Shown here in pieces: positions 7,956-14,297 of a DNA stretch of 14,297 nt. Position 1 is the stretch's first letter. The number at the start of each line of letters is the position of its first letter. Both the position numbers and the translations under genes were made by a program. The stretch is from JAWLGW01 sp964569055 (GTDB lineage Bacteria > Planctomycetota > J058): positions 1 through 14,297 of the forward strand of contig CAZMSZ010000181.1 in the NCBI GenBank assembly GCA_964569055.1. Reading direction: 5' to 3'. Below the pieces are notes generated by a model. It was not told where the DNA came from, searched no databases, and saw nothing but the letters and a program-made list of their open reading frames with translations.

Positions 7956-8834
7956 ATGGAACTCGGTCCGCCGCATTCCGGGGGGAGGCGCGCCGGCCCG
8001 AGGGAAGCCTTGACGCGAGGCAACGAGGGACCCGCCCCGACCGTCACCTTGCTGACGGACTTCGGCACCCGCGACGTGTATGCGGGCGTCATGCGGGGGG
8101 TGATCTCGAACCTCGCGCCCGAGGCCCGGATCGTGGACCTGACCCACGAGGTCGCGCCCCAGGCCGTCGCGGACGCCGCGTTCCTGCTCGACTCGGCGGC
8201 GCCCTACTTCCCCTGGGGCACGATCCACGTGGCGGTCGTCGACCCCGGGGTCGGCTCGGAGCGGCGGATCATCTGCGCGCGCTCCTCGCGCGCGACGTAC
8301 CTCGCGCCCGACAACGGCCTCCTCACCCGCGTGCTCGAGCGCGACCCGCCGGCCAGCCTGGTCTCGGTGGAGAACGCCGAGCTCTTCTTGCCGCGGGTCT
8401 CGTCCACCTTCCACGGGCGCGACGTGTTCGCCCCGGTCGCGGCCCACCTCGCCCGCGGCCTCGACCCGCGCCGCCTCGGCCCCGAGGTCGACGCGATCCA
8501 GCCGCTCGCGCTCCCGCGGGCCCGCGCCGGCGCGCCGGGCCGGATCGAGGGCGAGGTGATCTACATCGACCACTTCGGCAACCTGATCACGAACGTGCCC
8601 ACGCCCGCGCTGCCCGAGGTCCTCGAGCTGGCGATCGGCGCCGCGGTGGTGCCCGGGCCCGTGTGCGGCAGCTACGTCGAGCGCGACGAGGGCGAGCTGC
8701 TGCTGATCGGCGGGTCGAGCGGGCTGCTCGAGATCTCGGTCAACGCCGGGAGCGCACGCGACCGGCTCGGGGCGCGGCGCGGGGACGCGGTCAGGCTGAC
8801 CGTGCGCTCGCACCGCGAGGAGGAGGAGTCATGA
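7956..8834 (+). CDS. SAM hydroxide adenosyltransferase / S-adenosyl-L-methionine hydrolase (DUF62 family)
   Basis: Members of this family, related to the bacterial fluorinase and chlorinase, use a hydroxide (water) to split SAM into adenosine and methionine. Conserved features in order are VTLLTDFGTRDVYAGVM (residues 30-46), IVDLTHEV, VAVVDPGVGSERR (92-104), YLAPDNGLL (115-123), STFHGRDVFAPVAAHL (150-165), VIYIDHFGNLITN (201-213) and GSSGLLEISVN near 253. These include the Asp, Arg and His-bearing motifs assigned to the active site in the family. The start is uncertain. ATG at 7956 gives 292 residues; TTG at 8010, with AGGGA just upstream, gives 274 and is nearer the family's ~260-270. The gene ends in an ATGA overlap with the cupin gene. 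Confidence 0.88.
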   Translation: MELGPPHSGGRRAGPREALTRGNEGPAPTVTLLTDFGTRDVYAGVMRGVISNLAPEARIVDLTHEVAPQAVADAAFLLDSAAPYFPWGTIHVAVVDPGVGSERRIICARSSRATYLAPDNGLLTRVLERDPPASLVSVENAELFLPRVSSTFHGRDVFAPVAAHLARGLDPRRLGPEVDAIQPLALPRARAGAPGRIEGEVIYIDHFGNLITNVPTPALPEVLELAIGAAVVPGPVCGSYVERDEGELLLIGGSSGLLEISVNAGSARDRLGARRGDAVRLTVRSHREEEES

Positions 8835-9457
8835 GGCTCAGGCGCTTGCGAAGTCATCCCGAGTTCCGCCTCGAGGGGCGATCGAAGCACTTCCAGTCCT
8901 TCTGGGAGCTGGAGCTCGACCCCGGCGAGCAGACCATGACGCACCAGCACTACGAGAGCGAGGAGCTGGTCTGCCTGCTCGCCGGCGAGGGCACGGTGCG
9001 AGTGGCCGAGGTGGAGCGGCTGGTGCAGCCCGGCGAGGTGATCCTGGTGCCGCCCCGGACCGATCACGTGATCACCAACCCGACCTCCGACCGGCTGCTG
9101 CGCGCGATCACCGTCGAGAGCCGGTTCGACCTCGGGGCCGCCGAGGGGCAGGTGATCGAGACGGCGGACGTGGAGCCGACGATCCGCGCCGAGGAGGAGG
9201 CGAGCCGCTCGGCCCGGACGATCGACGACCTGATGGAGGAGCTGCCCGGTCAGGTCGACGAGGCGACCGCGATCAAGTCCATCGTCGAGCTGTTCGACAT
9301 CGGCGGCAACCTGTCCGAGCAGATCGAGAACGCGCTCGGGCTCGACAACGAGCGCGGCCTCGAGGCGCTCGGGCAGATCGAGAAGAAGATCATGCGCGCG
9401 GTCGTGGAGATCACCACCCGCTACCGCCAGAAGGGCGGGCGCTGGCTGCAGGGCTGA
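8831..9457 (+). CDS. Cupin-domain protein with helical C-terminal extension
   Basis: A 208-residue protein whose first half is a single cupin barrel. Motif 1 is GEQTMTHQHYESEE (His38, His40, Glu44 as probable metal ligands). Motif 2 is GEVILVPPRTDHVITN (His79). Residues 1-20 resemble a short lead-in strand. From about 115 the protein is acidic then helical (RTIDDLMEELPG, ATAIKSIVELFDIGGNLSEQ, LEALGQIEKKIMRAVVEITTRY) with no recognised domain. The substrate cannot be inferred. GAGGAGGAG just before the ATG at 8831 is a strong ribosome site. The ATGA overlap couples it to the SAM hydroxide adenosyltransferase, so the two probably act together or at least are co-expressed. There is no DNA-binding domain, so a regulator role is not supported. 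Confidence 0.8.
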   Translation: MRLRRLRSHPEFRLEGRSKHFQSFWELELDPGEQTMTHQHYESEELVCLLAGEGTVRVAEVERLVQPGEVILVPPRTDHVITNPTSDRLLRAITVESRFDLGAAEGQVIETADVEPTIRAEEEASRSARTIDDLMEELPGQVDEATAIKSIVELFDIGGNLSEQIENALGLDNERGLEALGQIEKKIMRAVVEITTRYRQKGGRWLQG

Positions 9458-9464
9458 TCCCGAG

Positions 9465-9482
9465 CGGGCGGTCCATCGCCCG
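9465..9482 (+). terminator. Hairpin downstream of the cupin gene
   Basis: CGGGCG (9465-9470) pairs with CGCCCG (9477-9482) around a 6-base loop, 8 bases after the cupin stop. No U-run follows. Its position suggests a role in ending the SAM hydrolase-cupin transcript. Confidence 0.3.
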
Positions 9483-9523
9483 GGGCCGCTCCGGCGGGGT
9501 CGGTGCGCGGCTGTCAAGCGCCT

Positions 9524-9609
9524 GGAACGAAAGGGGTTGCGCCCCTTAGCAACTCGGGGAGCAATTCGCTCGAATTGACTCTTTCGTTCCCGCCAGATGC
9601 CGCTAACAT
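9524..9609 (+). promoter_or_regulatory. Structured promoter/leader region of the alpha ribosomal operon
   Basis: Within the 296-base spacer before rpmJ there is a perfect 10-bp inverted repeat, GGAACGAAAG (9524-9533) and CTTTCGTTCC (9581-9590). It encloses a second hairpin CAATTCG/CGAATTG (9562-9577). A third, AAGGGG/CCCCTT (9531-9547), overlaps the left arm and so competes with it. Promoter-like words TTGACT (9575-9580) and TAACAT (9604-9609) are 23 bases apart, too far for one standard promoter, so which one is used is unclear. The 3' arm of the inverted repeat falls between them. The A/T content here is visibly higher than in the surrounding sequence. A further 144 bases to rpmJ contain only a 9-base direct repeat CCGGGCGAC. 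Confidence 0.45.
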
Positions 9610-9753
9610 GTGTCGCTTTCCCGGGCGACCCAGCGGCCGAGGTGCGCTCGTCGTCCGGGCGACAGCGATGAGGTTCGTCATCCCGAGTGCTGCGTGAGCG
9701 GGCGATCGCGCGCGCATCAGCACACGTGCAGCAGTGGTCTCGGAGGTTTCGCG

Positions 9754-9867
9754 GTGAAGGTCCGGTCGTCCGTCAAGCGCATCTGCGAGCTGTGCAAGAT
9801 CGTGCGCCGCCGTGGCGTGGTCCGCGTGATCTGCTCGATCCCGAAGCACAAGCAAAGGCAGGGCTGA
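9754..9867 (+). CDS. rpmJ: 50S ribosomal protein L36
   Basis: L36 is the smallest large-subunit protein. The 37-residue product begins KVRSSVKRICELCKIVRRRG after its start residue and ends KHKQRQG, standard for the family. It is the zinc-ribbon form, with Cys11, Cys14, Cys27 and His32 as ligands. I chose the GTG at 9754 because it gives the exact family length and GGAGG at 9742-9746 is correctly spaced; the open frame upstream has no similarity. It opens the alpha operon, 3 bases before rpsM. The genes usually found just upstream (secY, adk, map, infA) are not here. Confidence 0.96.
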   Translation: MKVRSSVKRICELCKIVRRRGVVRVICSIPKHKQRQG

Positions 9868-9870
9868 TCC

Positions 9871-10254
9871 ATGCCGCGTATCGCAGGCGTCGACATTCCG
9901 AACGACAAGCGCGTCGAGATCGCGCTCCAGTACATCCTCGGGATCGGCCGCACCAGCGCGGCCAAGATCCTCGCCGACACCGGGGTCAACCCGAACGTGC
10001 GCGCCAAGGACCTGACCGAGGACGAGGTCAAGCGCATCGCGACCGAGATCGAGCAGAAGTACACCGTCGAGGGCGCGCTGCGCCGGCTCGTCCAGGGGAA
10101 CATCCAGCGGCTCAAGGACATCGGCTGCTACCGCGGGCTGCGCCACCGCCGCGGGCTGCCGGTCCGCGGGCAGCGGACCAAGACCAACGCCCGCACCCGC
10201 AAGGGCAAGGCGAAGACGGTCGCGGTCAAGAAGAGCATCAAGGCGATGCGGTAG
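9871..10254 (+). CDS. rpsM: 30S ribosomal protein S13
   Basis: S13 sits in the 30S head and contacts the P-site tRNA and the 50S subunit. The 127-residue product shows MPRIAGVDIPNDKRVEIALQ, the helix-two-turns-helix motif YILGIGRTSAAKIL, then CYRGLRHRRGLPVRGQRTKTNARTRKG near the C-terminus. This is a complete protein of normal length. ATG at 9871 follows the rpmJ stop by 3 bases, and its purine-rich ribosome site lies inside the rpmJ 3' end. Confidence 0.97.
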   Translation: MPRIAGVDIPNDKRVEIALQYILGIGRTSAAKILADTGVNPNVRAKDLTEDEVKRIATEIEQKYTVEGALRRLVQGNIQRLKDIGCYRGLRHRRGLPVRGQRTKTNARTRKGKAKTVAVKKSIKAMR

Positions 10255-10264
10255 GTAAGGCAGC

Positions 10265-10684
10265 ATGAGCGACGAGAGCACCACCCCGCCGGCGTCCGCG
10301 GCCGACGACCTCAAGGGCGGCAAGAAGGGCAAGCGGCAGGTCACCAAGGGGGTCGCCCACATCAAGGCGACCTTCAACAACACGATGATCACGATCACCG
10401 ACAAGACCGGCGGGGCGCTGTGCTGGGCCTCGGCCGGCACGATCGGCTACAAGGGCAGCCGCAAGTCGACCCCCTTCGCGGCCCAGCGGGCGGCGGAGGA
10501 GCTGGCGATCAAGGCCAAGAAGATGGGCGTGCGCGAGCTCGACGTCCAGATCAAGGGGCCCGGTTCGGGCCGCGAGAGCGCGGTCCGCGCGCTCAAGGCG
10601 GCCGGGATCGAGATCCGCTCGATCGAGGACGTCACCCCGCTGCCGCACAACGGCTGCCGCCCCAAGAAGAAGCGCCGCGTCTAG
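10265..10684 (+). CDS. rpsK: 30S ribosomal protein S11
   Basis: S11 forms part of the 30S platform near the 3' end of 16S rRNA and the E site. The 139-residue product has GVAHIKATFNNTMITITDKTG, SAGTIGYKGSRKSTPFAAQ, VQIKGPGSGRESAVRAL and TPLPHNGCRPKKKRRV, all diagnostic. An N-terminal extension of about 25 residues rich in Ser, Asp and Lys precedes the conserved core. ATG at 10265 follows rpsM by 10 bases, with GGTAAGG upstream. Confidence 0.97.
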   Translation: MSDESTTPPASAADDLKGGKKGKRQVTKGVAHIKATFNNTMITITDKTGGALCWASAGTIGYKGSRKSTPFAAQRAAEELAIKAKKMGVRELDVQIKGPGSGRESAVRALKAAGIEIRSIEDVTPLPHNGCRPKKKRRV

Positions 10685-10696
10685 GAGATCCAGAGC

Positions 10697-11323
10697 ATGT
10701 CCCGCTACACCGGTCCCAAGTGCAAGCTCTGCCGCCGTGAGGGCATGAAGCTATTCCTCAAGGGCACGCGGTGCGAGACCGTGAAGTGCGCGATCGCCAA
10801 GCGCGCGCACCCGCCCGGCGAGCACCCCTGGACGCGCAAGAAGCGCAGCGAGTACGGCCTGCAGCTCCGCGAGAAGCAGAAGGCGAAGCGGACCTACGGC
10901 ATCTACGAGCGTCCGTTCCGCAACCTGTACGCGCGCGCCGCGGCGGGCAAGGGCAACACGGGCGAGGCGCTGATCCAGCTGCTCGAGCGGCGGCTGGACA
11001 ACGTGATCTACCTGGCCGGGTTCGCGCACTCGCGGGCGCACGCCCGCCAGCAGATCGTCCACGGCCACGTGGTGGTCAACGGGCGGCGCTGCAAGTCCCC
11101 CGGGTTCCGCGTGCGCGCGGGCGACGAGTTCACGGTCATCGACCGGGAGAAGTCGAAGAAGCTGGTGGGGGCCACGATCGAGTCGACCAAGCACCGCGAC
11201 GTGCCGGCCTGGCTGAGCGTCGAGGCCGCCGAGCTCAAGGGCAAGGTCGCTCAGCTCCCGAAGCGGGACGAGGCGTCGATCGATCTTCAGGAGGCGCTGA
11301 TCGTCGAGTTCTGCTCGAAGTAG
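10697..11323 (+). CDS. rpsD: 30S ribosomal protein S4 (zinc-type)
   Basis: S4 binds 16S rRNA early in 30S assembly and in several bacteria represses the alpha operon. The 208-residue product begins MSRYTGPKCKLCRREG and carries Cys9, Cys12, Cys26 and Cys31, a complete CX2CX13CX4C zinc site (the C+ form). The S4 RNA-binding domain follows at RRLDNVIYLAGFAHSRAHARQQI and GHVVVNGRRCKSPGFRVRAGDE. Normal length. ATG at 10697 with AGGAGATC upstream, 12 bases after rpsK. Confidence 0.97.
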   Translation: MSRYTGPKCKLCRREGMKLFLKGTRCETVKCAIAKRAHPPGEHPWTRKKRSEYGLQLREKQKAKRTYGIYERPFRNLYARAAAGKGNTGEALIQLLERRLDNVIYLAGFAHSRAHARQQIVHGHVVVNGRRCKSPGFRVRAGDEFTVIDREKSKKLVGATIESTKHRDVPAWLSVEAAELKGKVAQLPKRDEASIDLQEALIVEFCSK

Positions 11324-11389
11324 CAGGCCAGGCGACGGTGGCGGCGTCGGCGCCGCGCGAGGGGTAGTTCGAGGGCGGGAGGCAGGCGC

Positions 11390-11433
11390 GAGGGCGCCCG
11401 CGGAGAAGGCAGAGCCGGCCGCGGTGCGCCCTC
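11390..11433 (+). promoter_or_regulatory. Long stem-loop in the rpsD-rpoA spacer
   Basis: GAGGGCGC (11390-11397) plus CCGCGG (11398-11403) pair with CCGCGG (11419-11424), a bulged T at 11425 and GCGCCCTC (11426-11433). The result is a 14-bp stem with one bulge and a 15-base purine-rich loop. It sits in the only long spacer (205 bases) within the alpha operon. No T-run follows, so it is not a typical intrinsic terminator. Attenuation, a protein-binding site, or an RNA processing point are possible. Confidence 0.5.
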
Positions 11434-11528
11434 TCGTCGCTCGACGCTCGCAAGGCAAGGAGACGCAGGATCCGCAGCATCAGGGCCCGCTGCGGAGCCC
11501 GCGGACGAAACTCGAGAGGTTGTCTGGT

Positions 11529-12566
11529 ATGGCGATGCGCGTTCGTTGGCGCGGATTCGAGCTTCCGACGAAGATCCACGTCGAGGAGGAGACCCGGACC
11601 GATACCTACGCGAAGTTCATCACCGAGCCGTTCCAGCGCGGGTTCGGCATCACCGTGGGCAACAGCCTGCGGCGGGTGCTGGTCTCGTCGCTCGAGGGCG
11701 CGGCGGTGACCCACGTCAAGTTCGACGGCGTGGATCACGAGTACACGGCGATCCCTGGGGTCTACGAGGACGTCACCGACATCATCCTCAACCTCAAGGA
11801 GCTGCTGGTGCGGCTCACCCCGGGCACCAACCGGGCGACGCTGCGGCTCGACACGACCAAGCAGGGCGAGATCACGGCGGGTGACCTCGAGCACGACCAC
11901 ACGGTCGAGATCGTGAACCCCGGCCTCCACATCGCCCGGATCACCGAGCAGGCGCACCTCAAGGCGGAGATCCACGTGGAGCGCGGCCGCGGCTACCGCC
12001 CGGCCGAGGAGAACCAGCCGGGGATCGAGCAGGAGATCGGGGTGATCCCGGTCGCCTCGTTCTTCTCGCCGGTGAAGCGCGTGCGCTACAAGACCGAGAA
12101 CACCCGCGTGGGTCAGCTCACCAACTACGACAAGCTGATCCTCGAGGTGTGGACCGACGGGACCGTCACCCCGGAGAACGCGCTGGTGGAGGCGGCCAAG
12201 ATCCTCCGCAAGCACCTCAACCCGTTCATCCACTTCTTCGAGCTGGGGCGCGAGCTCAAGCCGGAGTTCGGGATCGACGAGGAGGAGGTCGAGCGCGAGG
12301 CGGTCAAGGAGGCCGATCAGGAGGCGCTCTACCAGCAGTTCATGCTGCCGGTCTCGGAGCTCGACCTCTCGGTCCGCGCCGCCAACTGCCTCGAGGCGGA
12401 GAACATCCGCACCCTCGGCGAGCTGTGCCGCATGAAGCAGGACGACCTGGTCAAGCTGCGCAACTTCGGCCGCGTGACCCTCAAGGAAATCGAGAAGAAG
12501 CTCCACGAGCGGGGACTGCGCCTCGGCATGGCCGAGGAGGTCGACGCCGTGGTCGCCAACCGGTAA
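11529..12566 (+). CDS. rpoA: DNA-directed RNA polymerase subunit alpha
   Basis: Alpha dimerises to scaffold RNA polymerase and its C-terminal domain contacts UP elements and activators. The 345-residue product begins MAMRVRWRGFELP. The N-terminal domain shows FQRGFGITVGNSLRRVLVSS, then VTDIILNLKEL, then the NTRVGQLTNYDKLILEVWT region. The alpha-CTD starts near 273 with LPVSELDLSVRAANCLEAEN and ends KLHERGLRLGM. The ATG at 11529 with GAGAGG upstream is preferred; an in-frame GTG at 11424 would add 35 residues with no family support, inside the stem-loop. It is a little longer than E. coli alpha (329) because of an extended linker rich in Glu around residues 240-272. Confidence 0.97.
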   Translation: MAMRVRWRGFELPTKIHVEEETRTDTYAKFITEPFQRGFGITVGNSLRRVLVSSLEGAAVTHVKFDGVDHEYTAIPGVYEDVTDIILNLKELLVRLTPGTNRATLRLDTTKQGEITAGDLEHDHTVEIVNPGLHIARITEQAHLKAEIHVERGRGYRPAEENQPGIEQEIGVIPVASFFSPVKRVRYKTENTRVGQLTNYDKLILEVWTDGTVTPENALVEAAKILRKHLNPFIHFFELGRELKPEFGIDEEEVEREAVKEADQEALYQQFMLPVSELDLSVRAANCLEAENIRTLGELCRMKQDDLVKLRNFGRVTLKEIEKKLHERGLRLGMAEEVDAVVANR

Positions 12567-12590
12567 CGACCGGAAGGTAGGAGAGGCGCT

Positions 12591-13124
12591 GTGAGGCACA
12601 GGAACGCAGGGAAGCGGCTCAGCCGGCGGAGCGAGGAGCGCACCGCGCTGGCGCGCAACCTGGCCGCGTCGCTGTTCCGCCAGTTCGGGGCGGAGGACCG
12701 CGAGTTCATCTTCACCACCGTGACCAAGGCGAAGTGGGTCAAGCCGTTCGTGGAGCGGGTGATCACGCTGGGGGTCAAGGGCTACCGCGAGCTGCAGAAG
12801 GCCGCCGACGCCAACGGGACCACGATCGCCGAGCTGCGCGAGCAGCACGTCACCCGCGACAAGGAGCAGCGCAAGAAGTTCAAGGACTTCGCGCCCGAGG
12901 TGCAGCAGCACCTCGCCAAGGCGCTGCACTACCGCCGGCTGGTGGCCTCGAAGCTGCGCGATCCCGAGGCGGTGCGCGACCTGTTCGAGAAGATCGCGCC
13001 CCGCTACCTGGAGCGCCCGGGCGGGTACCTGCGGGTGCTCCGCACGAGCAAGATCCAGGTCGGCGACGCGGCTCAGCGCGCGATCCTGGGCTTCGTGAAC
13101 GCCGAGAAGGAGACCGCCGCCTAG
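12591..13124 (+). CDS. rplQ: 50S ribosomal protein L17 with internal insertion
   Basis: L17 surrounds the polypeptide exit tunnel region of the large subunit. The N-terminus MRHRNAGKRLSRRSEERTAL and the segment FIFTTVTKAKWVKPFVERVITL match the family. The C-terminal half DPEAVRDLFEKIAPRYLERPGGYLRVLR also matches. Between them, about residues 62-113, lies an insertion of some 50 mostly charged helical residues, so the product is 177 residues against a usual ~118-130. I associate this kind of longer L17 with Planctomycetota, from memory and not checked. The start is GTG at 12591, with AGGAG correctly spaced, 24 bases after rpoA. Last gene of the alpha operon. Confidence 0.94.
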   Translation: MRHRNAGKRLSRRSEERTALARNLAASLFRQFGAEDREFIFTTVTKAKWVKPFVERVITLGVKGYRELQKAADANGTTIAELREQHVTRDKEQRKKFKDFAPEVQQHLAKALHYRRLVASKLRDPEAVRDLFEKIAPRYLERPGGYLRVLRTSKIQVGDAAQRAILGFVNAEKETAA

Positions 13125-13135
13125 CGGCGGTTCGC

Positions 13136-14026
13136 TTGAGGGCGCTGGTCGTCGGCGCGTCGGGCCAGCTGGGGGGTCACCTCCTGGGCCGGCTCCGCGC
13201 CGACGGTCACCTCGCGATCGGGACCTACGCGTCCCACGCGGTGCCCGGCCTGGTGAAGGTCGACCTCGAGGACGGGGCCGCGCTGCGCGCGGCCCTGCTC
13301 GATGTACGGCCGGACGTGGTGATCGTCTCCGCCGGCTGGACCTGGGTCGACGGGTGCGAGGACGACCCCGAGCGCTGCCAGCGGCTCAACTGCGACATCC
13401 CGCTCGAGGTCGCCCGGCTCTCCGCCGAGCAGCGCGCCCTGTTCGTCGTCTACTCGACCGACTACGTGTTCGACGGGGAGGCCGGCCCCTACCGCGAGGA
13501 CGCCCCCGTCCGACCGCTCAGCGCCTACGGGCGCGCCAAGGCCGACATGGAGGCCAAGGTCCGCGCGCTCGGCGACGACCACCTCATCCTGCGCACGACG
13601 ACCGTGTTCGGGCCCGAGCGCCAGGGGAAGAACTTCGTCTATCAGCTCGTGCAGCGCCTGCGCGCCGGGCAGCCGTTCCGGGTCCCGACCGACCAGGTCG
13701 CGAGCCCCAGCTACGGGCCCGACGTCGCCGCGGCCACACTGGCCCTGATCGACCAGGGCGCGCGCGGCACCTGGCACGTGGCCGGCCCCGACGCCCTCGA
13801 CCGCGCCGCCTTCGCCGACCGGGTGTGCGCCGCGTTCGGGCTCGACCCCGCCGCGATCGAGCGCCTCCCGACCGCCGCCCTGAACCAGAAGGCCGCCCGC
13901 CCGCTGTCAGCGGCGCTCGACACGAGCAAGCTGCGCGGGGCCGGAATCGAGGTCCGCGGCGTCGATGCCGCGCTCACGGCCTTGCGGGCGGCGATCGAGG
14001 CCGACCCCGAGCTGGCGCGGCTGTAA
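13136..14026 (+). CDS. Extended short-chain dehydrogenase, RmlD (dTDP-4-dehydrorhamnose reductase)-like
   Basis: RmlD-like enzymes reduce nucleotide-linked 4-keto sugars with NAD(P)H. The 296-residue product has the Rossmann motif GASGQLG (residues 7-13), VVYSTDYVFDGEAGPYRE near 104-121 with the catalytic Ser/Thr, and YGRAK (Tyr131, Lys135) as the YxxxK pair. SPSYGPDVAAATLALID resembles the SPTYxxDLA segment of RmlD. Exact substrate is uncertain, since the SAGWTWVDGCEDDP segment differs from the NAAAYTxVDxAE of true RmlD, and related SDRs share this layout. The start appears to be TTG at 13136, the only start-like codon just ahead of the Rossmann strand; the ribosome site is weak. It follows rplQ by 11 bases and could be read from the same transcript. 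Confidence 0.85.
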   Translation: MRALVVGASGQLGGHLLGRLRADGHLAIGTYASHAVPGLVKVDLEDGAALRAALLDVRPDVVIVSAGWTWVDGCEDDPERCQRLNCDIPLEVARLSAEQRALFVVYSTDYVFDGEAGPYREDAPVRPLSAYGRAKADMEAKVRALGDDHLILRTTTVFGPERQGKNFVYQLVQRLRAGQPFRVPTDQVASPSYGPDVAAATLALIDQGARGTWHVAGPDALDRAAFADRVCAAFGLDPAAIERLPTAALNQKAARPLSAALDTSKLRGAGIEVRGVDAALTALRAAIEADPELARL

Positions 14027-14042
14027 CGGTCGGCAGCGCGTC

Positions 14043-14297
14043 CTCGCACGTACGACAGCCTCGGGCCCGACCGCCGAGCCCCGCCCGTCGCACGTGCGAC
14101 AGCCCTCCGGCCCCGGCCGCTGGCCCCGTCGCACGTGCGACAGCCTCCGGCCCGACCCCCGGCCCCGTCCCGTCGCACGTGCGACAGCCCGCCGGCCCGG
14201 CTCCCGGCCCCGTCGCACGTGCGACAGCCTCCGGCCCGACGGCCGGCCCCGTCGCACGTGCGACAGCCCGCCGGCCCGGCCCCCGGCCCCGTCGCAC
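14043..14297. repeat. Tandem array of a 14-bp palindrome, about 40-44 bp period, running off the window
   Basis: The perfect palindrome GTCGCACGTGCGAC occurs at 14087, 14128, 14172, 14212 and 14251. A two-mismatch copy starts the array at 14043 and a truncated copy starts at 14291. Each full copy is followed by AGCC. Start-to-start distances are 44, 41, 44, 40, 39 and 40 bases. Intervening segments are 21-26 bases of C/G-rich sequence falling into two alternating types. One contains CCGGCCCGAC-like sequence (after copies 1, 3 and 5, counting the degenerate first copy as 1); the other contains CCGGCCCGGC-like sequence (after copies 2, 4 and 6). The period is not a multiple of three, so no protein repeat is implied. 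The array begins 16 bases after the SDR stop codon. Confidence 0.93.

Noticed and set aside
9524..9590. tRNA-like cloverleaf before rpmJ
   Set aside because: The enclosing stem and inner hairpins suggest a multi-branched fold, but there is no T-arm TTCGA sequence, no correctly sized anticodon arm, and the arm spacing is wrong for a tRNA.
11424..11528. N-terminally extended RpoA starting at GTG 11424
   Set aside because: The extra 35 residues have no family similarity, the GTG lies inside a stable stem, and the ATG at 11529 has a better ribosome site and gives the usual N-terminus.
14043..14297. CRISPR array
   Set aside because: Repeats are regularly spaced and palindromic, but the conserved part is only about 18-22 bases. 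The spacers resemble one another in two alternating types instead of being unique, and no cas gene is in the window.
13711..14297. Repeat protein encoded on the minus strand through the palindrome array
   Set aside because: All three minus frames stay open here because the sequence is stop-poor and GC-rich. The unit lengths (39-44) are not multiples of three, so the frame changes between repeats and no stable peptide repeat is made.

Overview
The window is a very GC-rich (well over two-thirds G+C by eye) bacterial chromosomal segment from a draft assembly; a run of exactly 100 N (4719-4818) marks a scaffold gap. Most of the coding content is conserved translation machinery on the + strand. 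The organism cannot be named from sequence alone. A tentative lean is Planctomycetota, because ribosomal protein L17 carries a long internal insertion of the kind I associate with that phylum, several ribosomal proteins carry charged tails, and rimM is missing from the rpsP-trmD-rplS cluster. Other high-GC lineages remain possible.

Layout. (1) 1-840: 3' part of murA (peptidoglycan precursor synthesis), cut by the window edge. (2) 841-1060: an intergenic region with a good promoter candidate and a very stable leader hairpin. It leads into ffh - rpsP - trmD - rplS (1061-4347), a compact operon for protein targeting, small-subunit assembly, tRNA m1G37 methylation and the large subunit. (3) 4348-4884: hairpin-rich spacer, a 70-residue unknown ORF ending at the gap, and the gap. 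(4) 4885-6722: mobA (molybdenum cofactor guanylylation), overlapping by ATGA with a membrane-anchored coiled-coil protein that has Tudor-like repeats. (5) 6745-7839, minus strand: a homologue of the spore-photoproduct-lyase-like radical SAM family in which all three cluster cysteines appear replaced. Divergent from it is a SAM hydroxide adenosyltransferase (DUF62) gene coupled to a cupin gene (7956-9457). (6) 9458-9753: a structured leader region, then the alpha operon rpmJ - rpsM - rpsK - rpsD - rpoA - rplQ (9754-13124), with a strong stem-loop between rpsD and rpoA. (7) 13136-14026: an RmlD-like extended SDR. (8) 14043 to the window end: a tandem array of a 14-bp perfect palindrome with two alternating spacer types, continuing past the edge.

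The parts most worth a second look are the cysteine-less radical-SAM homologue, the palindrome array with its alternating higher-order period, and the Tudor-like membrane protein. The unusual ribosomal protein architecture (L17 insertion, Lys-rich tails on S16, L19 and Ffh) and the structured leaders in the two translation operons come next.
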